Shown here: in pieces, positions 8,283 through 16,500 of the stretch
Numbering within the stretch: position 1 is the stretch's first letter
Layout of the letters: the number at the start of each line of letters is the position of its first letter
Assembly (NCBI RefSeq): GCF_020554865.1
Contig: NZ_JAJCIC010000005.1
Location: 62,001-126,000, forward strand
Reading direction: 5' to 3'
Origin: Lacrimispora sp. 210928-DFI.3.58
GTDB lineage: Bacteria; Bacillota; Clostridia; Lachnospirales; Lachnospiraceae
Length of the DNA stretch: 64,000 bases
Position numbers and translations under genes: made by a program
The notes under the pieces: model-generated
What the model saw: the letters and a program-made list of their open reading frames with translations, nothing else
The model's database searches: none
What the model was told of the DNA's origin: nothing

Positions 8283-9152
8283 ATGGCACTACAAAATAAG
8301 AAAATCATGCCTCCCCCGTGGCTGGCCCACCGGGAGATCGAGCGATACTCCATTGGCTGGCGCATGGGCTATGGGGAGGATTACATATATCGATTTGGCG
8401 ATTGGCTGGACACCCTCTCCCCGGAGGAACGGGCGGAATACCGCACCCTCTTTCCTGAGCCGGTGACCTGGAAGGGCTGGTGGGATGACGAGGACAGCAG
8501 TGAGGTGTTGGAGCACGGCGACTTCTTTGTGGAGGTGTGGCAGCCAGAGGGCCAGCCAAAGTACACCCGCCAGTGGCTCCAGCAGGAGTTTGTTGTGGGG
8601 AGAACGCGAGAGCTGTGCCTGTTCTGGGGCCATCAACCTGCCGAGGACGGCCAGCTGACAAAAAGCTGCCTCAGCCAGTGGTGGATGGAGGACTTCTATA
8701 CGACGGCTGACTCCTACCTCTATATGGAGCAGTATATGATGGCTGCAAAGGCCGAGCTGTTCGGTGACAAAGAGATCCGGGACCAGATTTTGAAATGCAA
8801 CGACCAAAAGCAGATCAAGGCCCTGGGCCGCAAGGTGCGGGGCTTTGATCAGAAGGTATGGGACAAGTTCAAGTACGCCATCGTGCTGCTTGGCAACTGG
8901 CACAAATTCAGCCAGAACCGCGAACTGCGGGAGTTTTTGCTTTCCACCGGGGACAGCGTGCTGGTGGAGGCCAGCCCCTACGATGCCATCTGGGGTATCC
9001 GCCTCGCGGCCAGCTCCCCGGAGGCCCAGGACCCCATGAAGTGGCGTGGACAAAACCTGCTGGGCTTTGCGCTGATGGAGGTGCGGGACGAGCTGCGTCG
9101 GGTGACACAGAATGAAATGCTTTGCGATTGGAGTACAGTATGGCAGAAATGA
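8283..9152 (+). CDS. NADAR-domain protein (ADP-ribosyl glycosidase type)
   Basis: 289 residues. From residue about 110 the whole NADAR (YbiA/DUF1768) pattern is present: LCLFWGH, SQWWMEDFY, YMEQYMMAAKAELF with the conserved Glu, then GFDQKVWDKFKYAIVLLGN, KFSQN, LLSTGD, LVEASPYDAIWGIRL, and a late NLLGFALMEVRD. NADAR proteins act on NAD-derived ADP-ribose; some reverse ADP-ribosylation of guanine made by DarT1-type toxins. That makes an antidote role against an ADP-ribosylating toxin a specific hypothesis here. The first 100 residues (APPWLAH-like opening, GWRMGYGEDYIYRFG) are an extension absent from minimal NADARs. Its TGA overlaps the next gene's start area. Confidence 0.85.
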   Translation: MALQNKKIMPPPWLAHREIERYSIGWRMGYGEDYIYRFGDWLDTLSPEERAEYRTLFPEPVTWKGWWDDEDSSEVLEHGDFFVEVWQPEGQPKYTRQWLQQEFVVGRTRELCLFWGHQPAEDGQLTKSCLSQWWMEDFYTTADSYLYMEQYMMAAKAELFGDKEIRDQILKCNDQKQIKALGRKVRGFDQKVWDKFKYAIVLLGNWHKFSQNRELREFLLSTGDSVLVEASPYDAIWGIRLAASSPEAQDPMKWRGQNLLGFALMEVRDELRRVTQNEMLCDWSTVWQK

Positions 9153-9454
9153 AACTTTATGAACTGGAAATGCTCCGCAGCAGGATCTATCACGGGGAGC
9201 AGGAACTGATTTCCACTCTGACACCGGAGCAATTCTTTGCCCTGCTGTCTCACGACTATGATACTGGTTTTGCTGCTGGAAAAGCCTCCGCACAGAAGGA
9301 AATTCTCTGTATGCTGGCAGCGGACGGGATGCCTGCTGAGAAGATTGCGCTTCTATTGCAGATGAAGACAGAGTCGGTGCGGGAGATCATGGCCGCCAAG
9401 CAAGCCCACATTGAGAAATGCAGAAAGAAACTTGAACAGGCGGTGAAGCCATGA
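9140..9454 (+). CDS. Small helical protein, Rpn/transposase-tail-like
   Basis: 104 residues from ATG at 9140 (GGAG 6 bases upstream); ATG at 9149 in the same frame would give an ATGA overlap with the NADAR stop. The segment GFAAGKASAQKEILCMLAADGM, then EKIALLLQMKTESVREIM, has the helix-turn-helix rhythm seen in C-terminal tails of Rpn-like PD-(D/E)XK nucleases and in small sporulation/recombination helices. A free-standing tail without the nuclease domain is all that is visible. Function unknown; the gene overlaps the next by 4 bases. Confidence 0.55.
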   Translation: MAEMKLYELEMLRSRIYHGEQELISTLTPEQFFALLSHDYDTGFAAGKASAQKEILCMLAADGMPAEKIALLLQMKTESVREIMAAKQAHIEKCRKKLEQAVKP

Positions 9455-9891
9455 AAGACCTTTGCCAATACGGAAACCGACCGGAGGACGAATGGGAAAT
9501 CTTGCCCTGGATACCAGACCCGCGCCCGCCCTTCAAAATTTGGGTGAAGCCGGAGCAGATCGCGCCATTCTTTCTCGTTCCCCACCACCCCTATGCGATC
9601 TCCCTTCTGCTAAAGATCAGCGACGGATTCCGGACAGATGAATTCCGACGGTTGGGACTGACCGGCAGCAGCGAGGACTGGGAGCAGCTTGTCCGGGGCG
9701 TGATCCAGGAGTTCGAGGAAAATAACAGCGGCGTGGATCTGTTTCACTTCGACTCCGACGAAGATGTGTTCTGCGTGTACTCCCAGTACATCGACGATTT
9801 GATGCTGCTGTCCAAAATGATCCGGGCGGCTTGTGACAATGAAAAAACGATGGGGATGTATCTGAACATGAGCGAGGTTGCGAAAGCATGA
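9451..9891 (+). CDS. Hypothetical immunity-type protein, Imm51-like C-terminus
   Basis: 146 residues, overlapping its neighbours on both sides (ATGA at 9451 and at 9888). The C-terminal third VDLFHFDSDEDVFCVYSQYIDDLMLL matches the shape of Imm51-type proteins, in which an 'F-D-s-E-x-x-x-F-x-x-y-S' strand precedes a helix. The N-terminal part has a proline- and aromatic-rich stretch (ILPWIPDPRPPFKIW). Cytosolic and acidic, like most immunity proteins. The family assignment is tentative. Confidence 0.5.
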   Translation: MKDLCQYGNRPEDEWEILPWIPDPRPPFKIWVKPEQIAPFFLVPHHPYAISLLLKISDGFRTDEFRRLGLTGSSEDWEQLVRGVIQEFEENNSGVDLFHFDSDEDVFCVYSQYIDDLMLLSKMIRAACDNEKTMGMYLNMSEVAKA

Positions 9892-10151
9892 AAGAGTTGA
9901 CCACTCAAACAGGGATTATAGTAAAATGCAGTAAAACGGCCATTGAATTTTTCCAAAATGCTCAATCAGTGGATTTCTTCTCTGCACTGGAGATTCCGAA
10001 GGAATTTCAAGACATAGCGGTTGAGTTTTATGATTTGATTCTGGAAAACGACCATCCTACAGCTTTGCTGGGCTGTCGTGGCAATTATGATATTGCGGTA
10101 CAGATAGATGAGGTAACCGGCACCATGACGGGGTGGCATTGGTTCAAATGA
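9888..10151 (+). CDS. Small hypothetical protein (87 aa)
   Basis: 87 residues, start ATG overlapping the previous stop (ATGA). It has two beta-like stretches around a helix (FQDIAVEFYDLILEN; ALLGCRGNYDIAVQIDEVTG) and ends in GWHWFK. No motif recognised. It is more AT-rich than the flanking array genes. Close linkage on both sides (next gene 10 bases on) places it in the same transcript. Confidence 0.5.
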   Translation: MKELTTQTGIIVKCSKTAIEFFQNAQSVDFFSALEIPKEFQDIAVEFYDLILENDHPTALLGCRGNYDIAVQIDEVTGTMTGWHWFK

Positions 10152-10161
10152 GGGAAACGGA

Positions 10162-10458
10162 ATGATCGAGTACATCAAACTCTTTTGGGAGGGCGCACCG
10201 GAGGGAGAACCGTCGGTGATCCTCTATGAAGTGGATACAGGAAATGAGCGGCTGGCTCTCCGCTCCATTGACATCTTTATGGACGGTCACACCCACAACA
10301 TACCTGACCTTTACGACGGAGCTATTGAAATCACGCCCGTCCCCACCGTGGAGGAATTGAATACCCATGTCTGGGGCGAGGAATTCCACGCCTGCGTCAT
10401 AGAGAAAGCGGAATTTGAGGTCATCTGGGAAAGCCGATTTTATAGCGGAGCGTTTTGA
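10162..10458 (+). CDS. DUF6881 family protein
   Basis: 98 residues. The opening YIKLFWEGAPEGEPSVILYEVD, the central ALRSIDIFMDG, and the ending EVIWE fit DUF6881, a short alpha/beta family typified by 'Y-I-k-v-x-W-x-H-d-x-x-d-e-P-v-x-l-Y-s-E-l-d' and 'R-k-v-E-i-f-x-D-G'. Members are scattered in bacterial accessory loci and are suspected immunity proteins; activity unknown. The start is preceded by GAGGGAAACGGA. Confidence 0.75.
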   Translation: MIEYIKLFWEGAPEGEPSVILYEVDTGNERLALRSIDIFMDGHTHNIPDLYDGAIEITPVPTVEELNTHVWGEEFHACVIEKAEFEVIWESRFYSGAF

Positions 10459-10474
10459 AAAGCGAGGAATGACA

Positions 10475-11161
10475 ATGGTTGAGATCAATCGCGTCTGGCT
10501 CAATGTGGATACAGACACCAACAAAATCACACTATTCGACCGTCCCCGTGTATCCATCCGTGTGGATGAGTACATTTGGAGTTTGATCGAAGAACATATC
10601 GTGAAGCCCCATAAGCTCATGCGCAGCGAAAAGCATAGGTATCTGCTGAAAATTTCGTTTCACCGATTTGATCCGGTGCGGCACCGATATTATCCGCTTT
10701 CCCCGTACAACGGGCCGCTTCGGGAAGGCGTCAAGCCGGACAGTGCCAACGGATGGTATCCCCGTGAGGATTTTGCAGACGCCGAGGAACGCACCACCTG
10801 GTTCTCTCCCGATAAAATCTGGACAAACTGCGGCAACAAGGTTCTGGATGTCAATGTTGACGCTGCCAATGTAAGCGAGAGCATCACCCCCAGAGAATAC
10901 GCAAACTTACTGTTCGATGGGATCGGGGCAGCATTGGTGTTCAACTTCAAAAGGCTCAAGCGCGAGGAGTTTGATGGGCTGAAACCCAAGATCGACTGGA
11001 GCGTGGTAGAAAGCTTCCCCTTCCCTGCATCCTTTGAGGAGCAGCAGTACATTGGGGACGAGGGCAAAATTCATGTGTATTCCTGGGATGGCAGACAGGA
11101 AACAACCCTTGTAGGCCCCTATTCCGTGCGGGAATTGTATCTGGAACATTTCGGAGAATAG
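10475..11161 (+). CDS. Hypothetical protein (228 aa)
   Basis: 228 residues from ATG at 10475, chosen because GAGGA at 10464-10468 is well placed; the ATG at 10469 is too close. Two thirds of the protein is a mixed alpha/beta region starting VEINRVWLNVDTDTNKITLFD with prominent WYPREDF and TTWFSPDKIW stretches; the C-terminus ends TLVGPYSVRELYLEHFGE. No signal peptide or known motif. Function unknown. It is followed after 14 bases by a gene with a strong ribosome binding site. Confidence 0.6.
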   Translation: MVEINRVWLNVDTDTNKITLFDRPRVSIRVDEYIWSLIEEHIVKPHKLMRSEKHRYLLKISFHRFDPVRHRYYPLSPYNGPLREGVKPDSANGWYPREDFADAEERTTWFSPDKIWTNCGNKVLDVNVDAANVSESITPREYANLLFDGIGAALVFNFKRLKREEFDGLKPKIDWSVVESFPFPASFEEQQYIGDEGKIHVYSWDGRQETTLVGPYSVRELYLEHFGE

Positions 11162-11175
11162 TTAGGAGGAATCTG

Positions 11176-11586
11176 ATGAAACAGACAGATATTTATACAG
11201 AGGCTCTGTCTTGCCTGCGCCTGATTTTATGGGCTGATCACCCAGAATTCCAAAACTGGATCGACTGGCTGGAGAGGGATATTCAGGACTGGACCCAGCG
11301 CCGTGAGGTTGCCCACCATCTTCGGGCATACGGCGGCATGGGCTCGTTCAATGATCTGCCCAGTATGTGCGGAAATCACGACTATATTTTTGGCTTTCTC
11401 AAATCAGTGTGCTATACTTTCGGTCACCTTTATAACAAACGGGAAGGAGTTTCTCCGGAGGCGTTGATGGAGGAATGCGTTCGCGGCATGGAGCAGGAAG
11501 ATTATTATTGCCGCAAGGAACTGAACCAAGCCATTGCCCAGCACTTGATGCAGGGCGATTTGCAGGAAAATTGGGATAAGCTGTAG
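11176..11586 (+). CDS. All-helical hypothetical protein, possibly DUF6966
   Basis: 136 residues, start after TTAGGAGGA. The central sequence HHLRAYGGMGSFNDL is a distinctive motif that I associate with DUF6966-type proteins from immunity loci, flanked by helices (EALSCLRLILWAD upstream, LNQAIAQHLMQGDL downstream). It is expected to be a small cytosolic helical bundle. Stop TAG at 11584-11586 lies inside the ribosome binding site (TAGGAGG) of the next gene. Family name is from memory. Confidence 0.6.
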   Translation: MKQTDIYTEALSCLRLILWADHPEFQNWIDWLERDIQDWTQRREVAHHLRAYGGMGSFNDLPSMCGNHDYIFGFLKSVCYTFGHLYNKREGVSPEALMEECVRGMEQEDYYCRKELNQAIAQHLMQGDLQENWDKL

Positions 11587-11594
11587 GAGGATAA

Positions 11595-11894
11595 ATGATG
11601 GTTCAAGCGTGGCGCAAGGTGGATTTTGGCACCGGAACGGTCACCTTTCTGGATGACACACAAAAAGAAGATATGCTGCAAGTGGAATATCCAAACGGAT
11701 TTTTGTTGGATATGGGCTGGTATCAGGACAGATATATCATTCTTGTCATTCGGGATTTTGACTGGGCGCATCCGGTCAAGCGGTATGAAACGGCAGATAG
11801 GGATCAACTTCCTGCGCTGTTGACAGAGGCGGTTCGCAGTGTAGAACGGGCATCTCAGAATGACAAAGTGGAGAAATGGTGCAAAGAATCGTGA
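11595..11894 (+). CDS. Small hypothetical beta-rich protein (99 aa)
   Basis: 99 residues; ATG at 11595 follows AGGAGG by 5 bases. The sequence alternates short strands (WRKVDFGTGTVTFLDD; LQVEYPNGFLLDMGWYQDRYIIL) and ends in a helix and charged tail. The pattern 'P-N-G-x-x-x-D-x-G-W-Y' occurs in several small unnamed array proteins. No function known. It is 9 bases ahead of the HEAT/SUMF1 fusion gene. Confidence 0.55.
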   Translation: MMVQAWRKVDFGTGTVTFLDDTQKEDMLQVEYPNGFLLDMGWYQDRYIILVIRDFDWAHPVKRYETADRDQLPALLTEAVRSVERASQNDKVEKWCKES

Positions 11895-11903
11895 GGTAAG
11901 CGT

Positions 11904-13535
11904 ATGGCAAAGGACATCAGGGAGTGTCTGCTGGAGCAGGCAGGAAAATTTCATCAGTGGCAGGAAATCACTTATCCCGGAAAAACCACCGAGGAGATTG
12001 GCGGTGTGTGGGAGGTTGATTATCATGCATGGAATGATATATTTGATGCCTTTTGCCATGTGCTGAACCAGATGGATGCAGAAACGGCAGACAGCGTCCT
12101 GCTGGATGAGATGGTCTATTTGATTGCCAGGGCCAACGAAGCGGAGGGGTTTATACAGGAAACCACTTCCCATCCCAAATGGTTTGAGTGCCTCTGCCGC
12201 AGGGCCACAGCATCTAATGAGAATGAAGCCAAGTGGCAGTTTGCCGCCTATCTGCCGGAATGCTCATGTAGTCAGGAAGTCAGGGATATAATTCTGGATT
12301 TCGCAAAGGACCCCAATGAATATGTGAGCCGTCGGGCGCTTTTGGCGATGCCCGCTCTGCGTCCTGACTGTGTGGAACAGTTCGCTCCGCTGTTTTGGGA
12401 GCGCAACTGTTACTCTCCTGAACTTCAGGAATACCAACGGATCGCCGTTCTGGTCTCACTGGATGCCATCCATTCCGACCTGCTTCCACAATACTTGGAA
12501 CGGGCCAAGCAGGATGGTCGGAGCTATCTGCTGGAACACGCAAAACGAATCGAAGGAGGACTTGCCATGAACGAAAAACTGTCCCGTCCCCAATTCAATC
12601 AAATGGATACCACCGAGAAGCAGGCGCTGATGGAAAGCCTGGCTGCTCGTTATGATATGACCTTTCTCGGTCTACATACCTTTGACCGCTGGGGCCAGAG
12701 CTGCACCACCGGCATATTCGAGAAAGATGGTCGGGAGTTTGTCTTTGTTCCCGGCGATACCGTCACCCTGGGCTGGGAGCAGTTTGCCGTAGGGCTGAAC
12801 CAGGAGAGCCGGGAGGAATTGGAGTATCTGTTCCGGGAATGGGAAATGGAGCAGGACCCGGTAGAACTCATTGGAGAGAGTATGGCTCCTGTCCGGCAAG
12901 TGGCCATCGGTTCCATGCTGGCAGGCCGGGAGCTGGAGGAAATTAACTGGGAGCCAGTCAAACTGGAGGACCCACGACTGCGCTCGGAATGGTTGGAAGA
13001 TTTTCGCCAATTCGCTTTGACCGACAGGGACAGTCTTACTCTGGCAGGTCGTGCCCGTTTCGAACGGGATGGTGACAGCTGGCAGGTCAGCCTCTATCAC
13101 GAGGTGGACTATCTGGACTTTCAAAACCGGCTGCAAAAACAGGGCTTCTCCCTGCCCACGGCGGACGAGTGGGCCTACCTGTGCGGCGGAGGGTGTCGGA
13201 CCCTGTTCCCATGGGGAGATGGGTTAGACTACTCCATGCGTCTGCGCTGGTTTGAGGATATGGATGAGGATGAGAACCGGCCTTATGACATGGAGGAACC
13301 CAACTTCTTCGGCCTGTCTATCGCCTACGATCCCTATATGCGGGAAGTGGTGCAGGCTGATAGGCTTACCACCTGCGGCGGCGATGGCGGATGCAATATC
13401 TGCGGTGGGCTGGGCCCATTTCTCGGTTTCCTACCCTGTTCGCCCCACTGTAAGCCGGAAGTGCAGGAGGACAATGAACTAAACGGAGATTATGACTTTT
13501 ATCGGCCTATCATTCGGCTGGAGAACTATGATTGA
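11904..13535 (+). CDS. HEAT-repeat protein fused to SUMF1/FGE-like domain
   Basis: 543 residues in one frame, made of two halves. Residues 1-221 are helical, with HEAT-like pairs (EVRDIILDFAKDPNEYVSRRALLAM; then a second repeat near 150-200). Residues 222-543 resemble the formylglycine-generating-enzyme/EgtB/PvdO fold: FVFVPGDTVTLGWEQF, GFSLPTADEWAYLCGGG and FPWGD follow the usual order, and a glycine-rich stretch GGDGGCNICGGLGPFLG precedes the end. Catalytic metal ligands cannot be verified. A perfect ribosome binding site (AAGGAGGA at 12553-12560) and ATG at 12567 sit exactly at the join, so the second half can also be made alone. Likely a recent gene fusion. Confidence 0.75.
   Translation: MAKDIRECLLEQAGKFHQWQEITYPGKTTEEIGGVWEVDYHAWNDIFDAFCHVLNQMDAETADSVLLDEMVYLIARANEAEGFIQETTSHPKWFECLCRRATASNENEAKWQFAAYLPECSCSQEVRDIILDFAKDPNEYVSRRALLAMPALRPDCVEQFAPLFWERNCYSPELQEYQRIAVLVSLDAIHSDLLPQYLERAKQDGRSYLLEHAKRIEGGLAMNEKLSRPQFNQMDTTEKQALMESLAARYDMTFLGLHTFDRWGQSCTTGIFEKDGREFVFVPGDTVTLGWEQFAVGLNQESREELEYLFREWEMEQDPVELIGESMAPVRQVAIGSMLAGRELEEINWEPVKLEDPRLRSEWLEDFRQFALTDRDSLTLAGRARFERDGDSWQVSLYHEVDYLDFQNRLQKQGFSLPTADEWAYLCGGGCRTLFPWGDGLDYSMRLRWFEDMDEDENRPYDMEEPNFFGLSIAYDPYMREVVQADRLTTCGGDGGCNICGGLGPFLGFLPCSPHCKPEVQEDNELNGDYDFYRPIIRLENYD
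12553..12569 (+). promoter_or_regulatory. Internal ribosome binding site and ATG at a domain join
   Basis: AAGGAGGA (12553-12560), 6-base spacer, ATG at 12567 in frame with the surrounding 543-codon gene (codon 222). This is as good as the sites in front of the free-standing genes of the array and lies between the HEAT-like and SUMF1-like halves. It probably allows separate production of a 322-residue SUMF1-like protein and is likely the original start of that gene. Confidence 0.6.
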
Positions 13536-13577
13536 CAATAGAAGCTTGATACAAAATAAAGAAAGAGAGGTGCCGAC

Positions 13578-16500
13578 ATGGGAGCATGGGGCATAAAAGC
13601 ATTAGAGCGCGACGAAGGGCTGGATGTACTGGACATCCTCAAAAATGAATATGTACCGGAGCATCCGGTAATGGATCTGGGTGAGATGATCGAACTGATG
13701 AAAGAGGAGGTCATGCTGGGATCTGACTTCTCACAAATCGACTTCCTCTTTGACAATACTGCGATGGCTCTGGCAGAACTGTATTTCCAATGGAAGGATA
13801 ACAGCAAGCTGGACTACGATCATGAAGAAGCTATATGGGATAAAGTCACTGGTTTCACAGCATCCAAAGAAGCCCTTGCCTTCCTGCTGCGGCAGCTCAC
13901 CGACATCAAAAACGAGGTGCCGGACGAGGACGGCATCCGTGAGATTGTGGATCTTTGGAAGAACGAGGACAGCGGTGAGATCGCTCCTGCGTGGTTGGAA
14001 CACTTGAATCAGCTCATTGATCGACTGGATTCAGAACAGGAGGTGCGGAAAATGTATATCAAAAAATACTGGGGCAACTTTATTGGCGGTTCCGATGACA
14101 GTCTGAACCTTGTGGCGTTTCTGGAAGACCAGAAGAAAGACGAAATCCCCCTCAGCGAGATTTTTACCAAAATCGGTCTGGACAAGCAGGACTGGGATTT
14201 CCACCAGACCGTGGAGTACCTGGAATTCACCCACTCGGGTGGCGTGGAGATGGACTTTCACTTCGCCATTGATGTGGTCACCGATCTGGCCGCCATCCTG
14301 TTGGAGTGCAGCGTCAGTGGCGGTGTGAACCTCCACGATCTGGACGAGTACAACACTCCTTCCCGCCGTATCCGAATCACCGCCACGCCAGAGGAACACG
14401 AGGCCATGGACAGAACCCTTGCGGACTTTGCTGGGAATCCTCTATCCTATGATCTCCACGAAATGATGGATGACGAGGAGATACAGGAGATGGCTCGGGA
14501 TGTGGAGGCGCTGCGGAAGGAGCTGTACGAAGCCTCCGGCCGTAACCGTAACTACCATGTGAAAGCGGAGGATGTGAAACATTTGCTCCCTGACTGGGAG
14601 GGTGCCGATGGCTGCATCGCTACGGGCCGCATCACGGTGGAGGGCTGCAAGGTGGGCTACTGCTACCGGGAGGAGCCGGACGGCGACTGGGACAGCGGCT
14701 GGCGCTTCACCGCTGGTGACGAGAGCGAGGCGTACATGGACGACCCCAACAATGCCGGGATCTACAAGCTGAACACAATCTGCAACGACGATCCCGACAT
14801 CATTCCTCTGCTGAACACCCCCGCCCCCTGCGCCTTTGAGCGGGATGAGAACGGCGTGTTCCAGCAGATCAAAGACTGGAAACCGGAACAGGATGAGGAG
14901 GACCAGGATATGGACATTTTGCAGCAGTGCCAGAAGTGGCATGAAAAGGGGCAATACCAGAAGATCATTGACGCGCTGGAGGCTATCCCTGTCGAGGAGC
15001 ATACCCCTGAGATGGACAGTGAACTGGCCCGCGCCTACAACAACCTGGCTGTTCCAGAGGATCGGGAACTGTATCAGAAGGCTCTTTCCTTGCTGAAACC
15101 CCATGCAGACTACTTTGCAGAAGACTACCGTTGGAACTTCCGTATGGGCTATTCCTATTACTATCTGGATCAGGAGGGCCGGGCATTGCCCTATTTCCGC
15201 AAGGCGTTGGAGAAACTTCCTGGTGATGAAGATACCCAAAAGCTCATTGATGCCTGTGAGAGTCTTATTACCTTGCCCCAGTTCTCGGAGTGCTTCCGGG
15301 AGCGGACAGAGAACTGGTGGGAAACCTTTGCCGAGATGGAAGCAGAATTGCGCCGGATGATGGACGAGGACAAGGATCATACCCGAGGCGCGGAGATCGT
15401 GGCCCAAATGGAGGAAACCCTGAATCTGGTTTTTGATGAGATCTCCTTTGAAATGGGCTTTAACGGTGAGAAGTACGAGCTGATCCTTACCCCAGAGGGC
15501 GACAAGGTCAAATTGTTTGAGCTGGTCTACTTCCAGAAGCACGCCCCCAAGGAGGTGCTGGAACACTGGAACATCCTTGTGGGCCGTCAGCCCCTCCAAA
15601 ACATCGGACTGCGCACCGACGATGGCTGGGACATCTCCGGGGAGGATGTGCAGCTCTGGCTGGAGGAGCAGGGTGAAAACAGCTTCGCCATCTCCTCCTA
15701 CTGTGAAAAGCTGCTGCCCATGCTCCAGGAGGAAGAAGGCCGGGCCTGGTGGATGCTCACCACCCTCACCGATCAGGTGCTGGGTGAGATCCCCCACATG
15801 AGATACATCGACAGCTTCGATGTGATGGAGGAACCCAGGGCAGAGCCGTCCTTCCTCCTGTCCCAGCTGCCCGACAAACTGCGGGAGCAGGGCCTGGAGC
15901 TCTCCACCGACCCGGAAGCCTATCTGGAGAGCTATCTTGGCTACAAAATGGAACCCAATGAAGATCTCGACGCCGATTGGCGGTTGGATATCATGGTGGG
16001 CTCCACTTGCTGTGTGCCGCTCATCAACGGCTATCTGAATGCCGACAATGACTTCATGGACGATCTCCATGCCGACGGCGCGGTAGCGGGCTTCTTCTGC
16101 TATCCCCTGGATACCCTGCGGGAGGAGGAAGGCAGTCAGAAGATCTTCGACTTCCGGGACAAGCTGGAAGAAGTGTTTACCACTGATGAAGGATCGGAAG
16201 TGCTCACTCTCACCGGCGGGGCCACCGGCCTCTACTGTGGCTATGTGGACTTCATCGCCTGGGACATCCGAGAGGCGCTGAACATGGCGAAAGAGTTCTT
16301 TGAAGGCACGGACATCCCATGGGCCATCTTCCACACCTTCCGCCGTGAAGCCGGTTCTGTACCCCTAAAGCAACAAGATGATGGGCCAGAAACTGAGAAT
16401 CAGGATGACGAGTTGGATGAAACGCTTACGGGCATGGACTATATTCCTTATACCCAACAGAACGCCGAAGCATTCTTCGCTCAGCTGGAGCAGTGGAACG

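Noticed and set aside
14442..16334. Long open frame (630 codons) on the minus strand opposite the polyimmunity gene
   Set aside because: It has no ribosome binding site, unnatural composition (runs of His, Gln, Leu) and fully overlaps a gene with clear domain content. It arises from the codon bias of the opposite strand.
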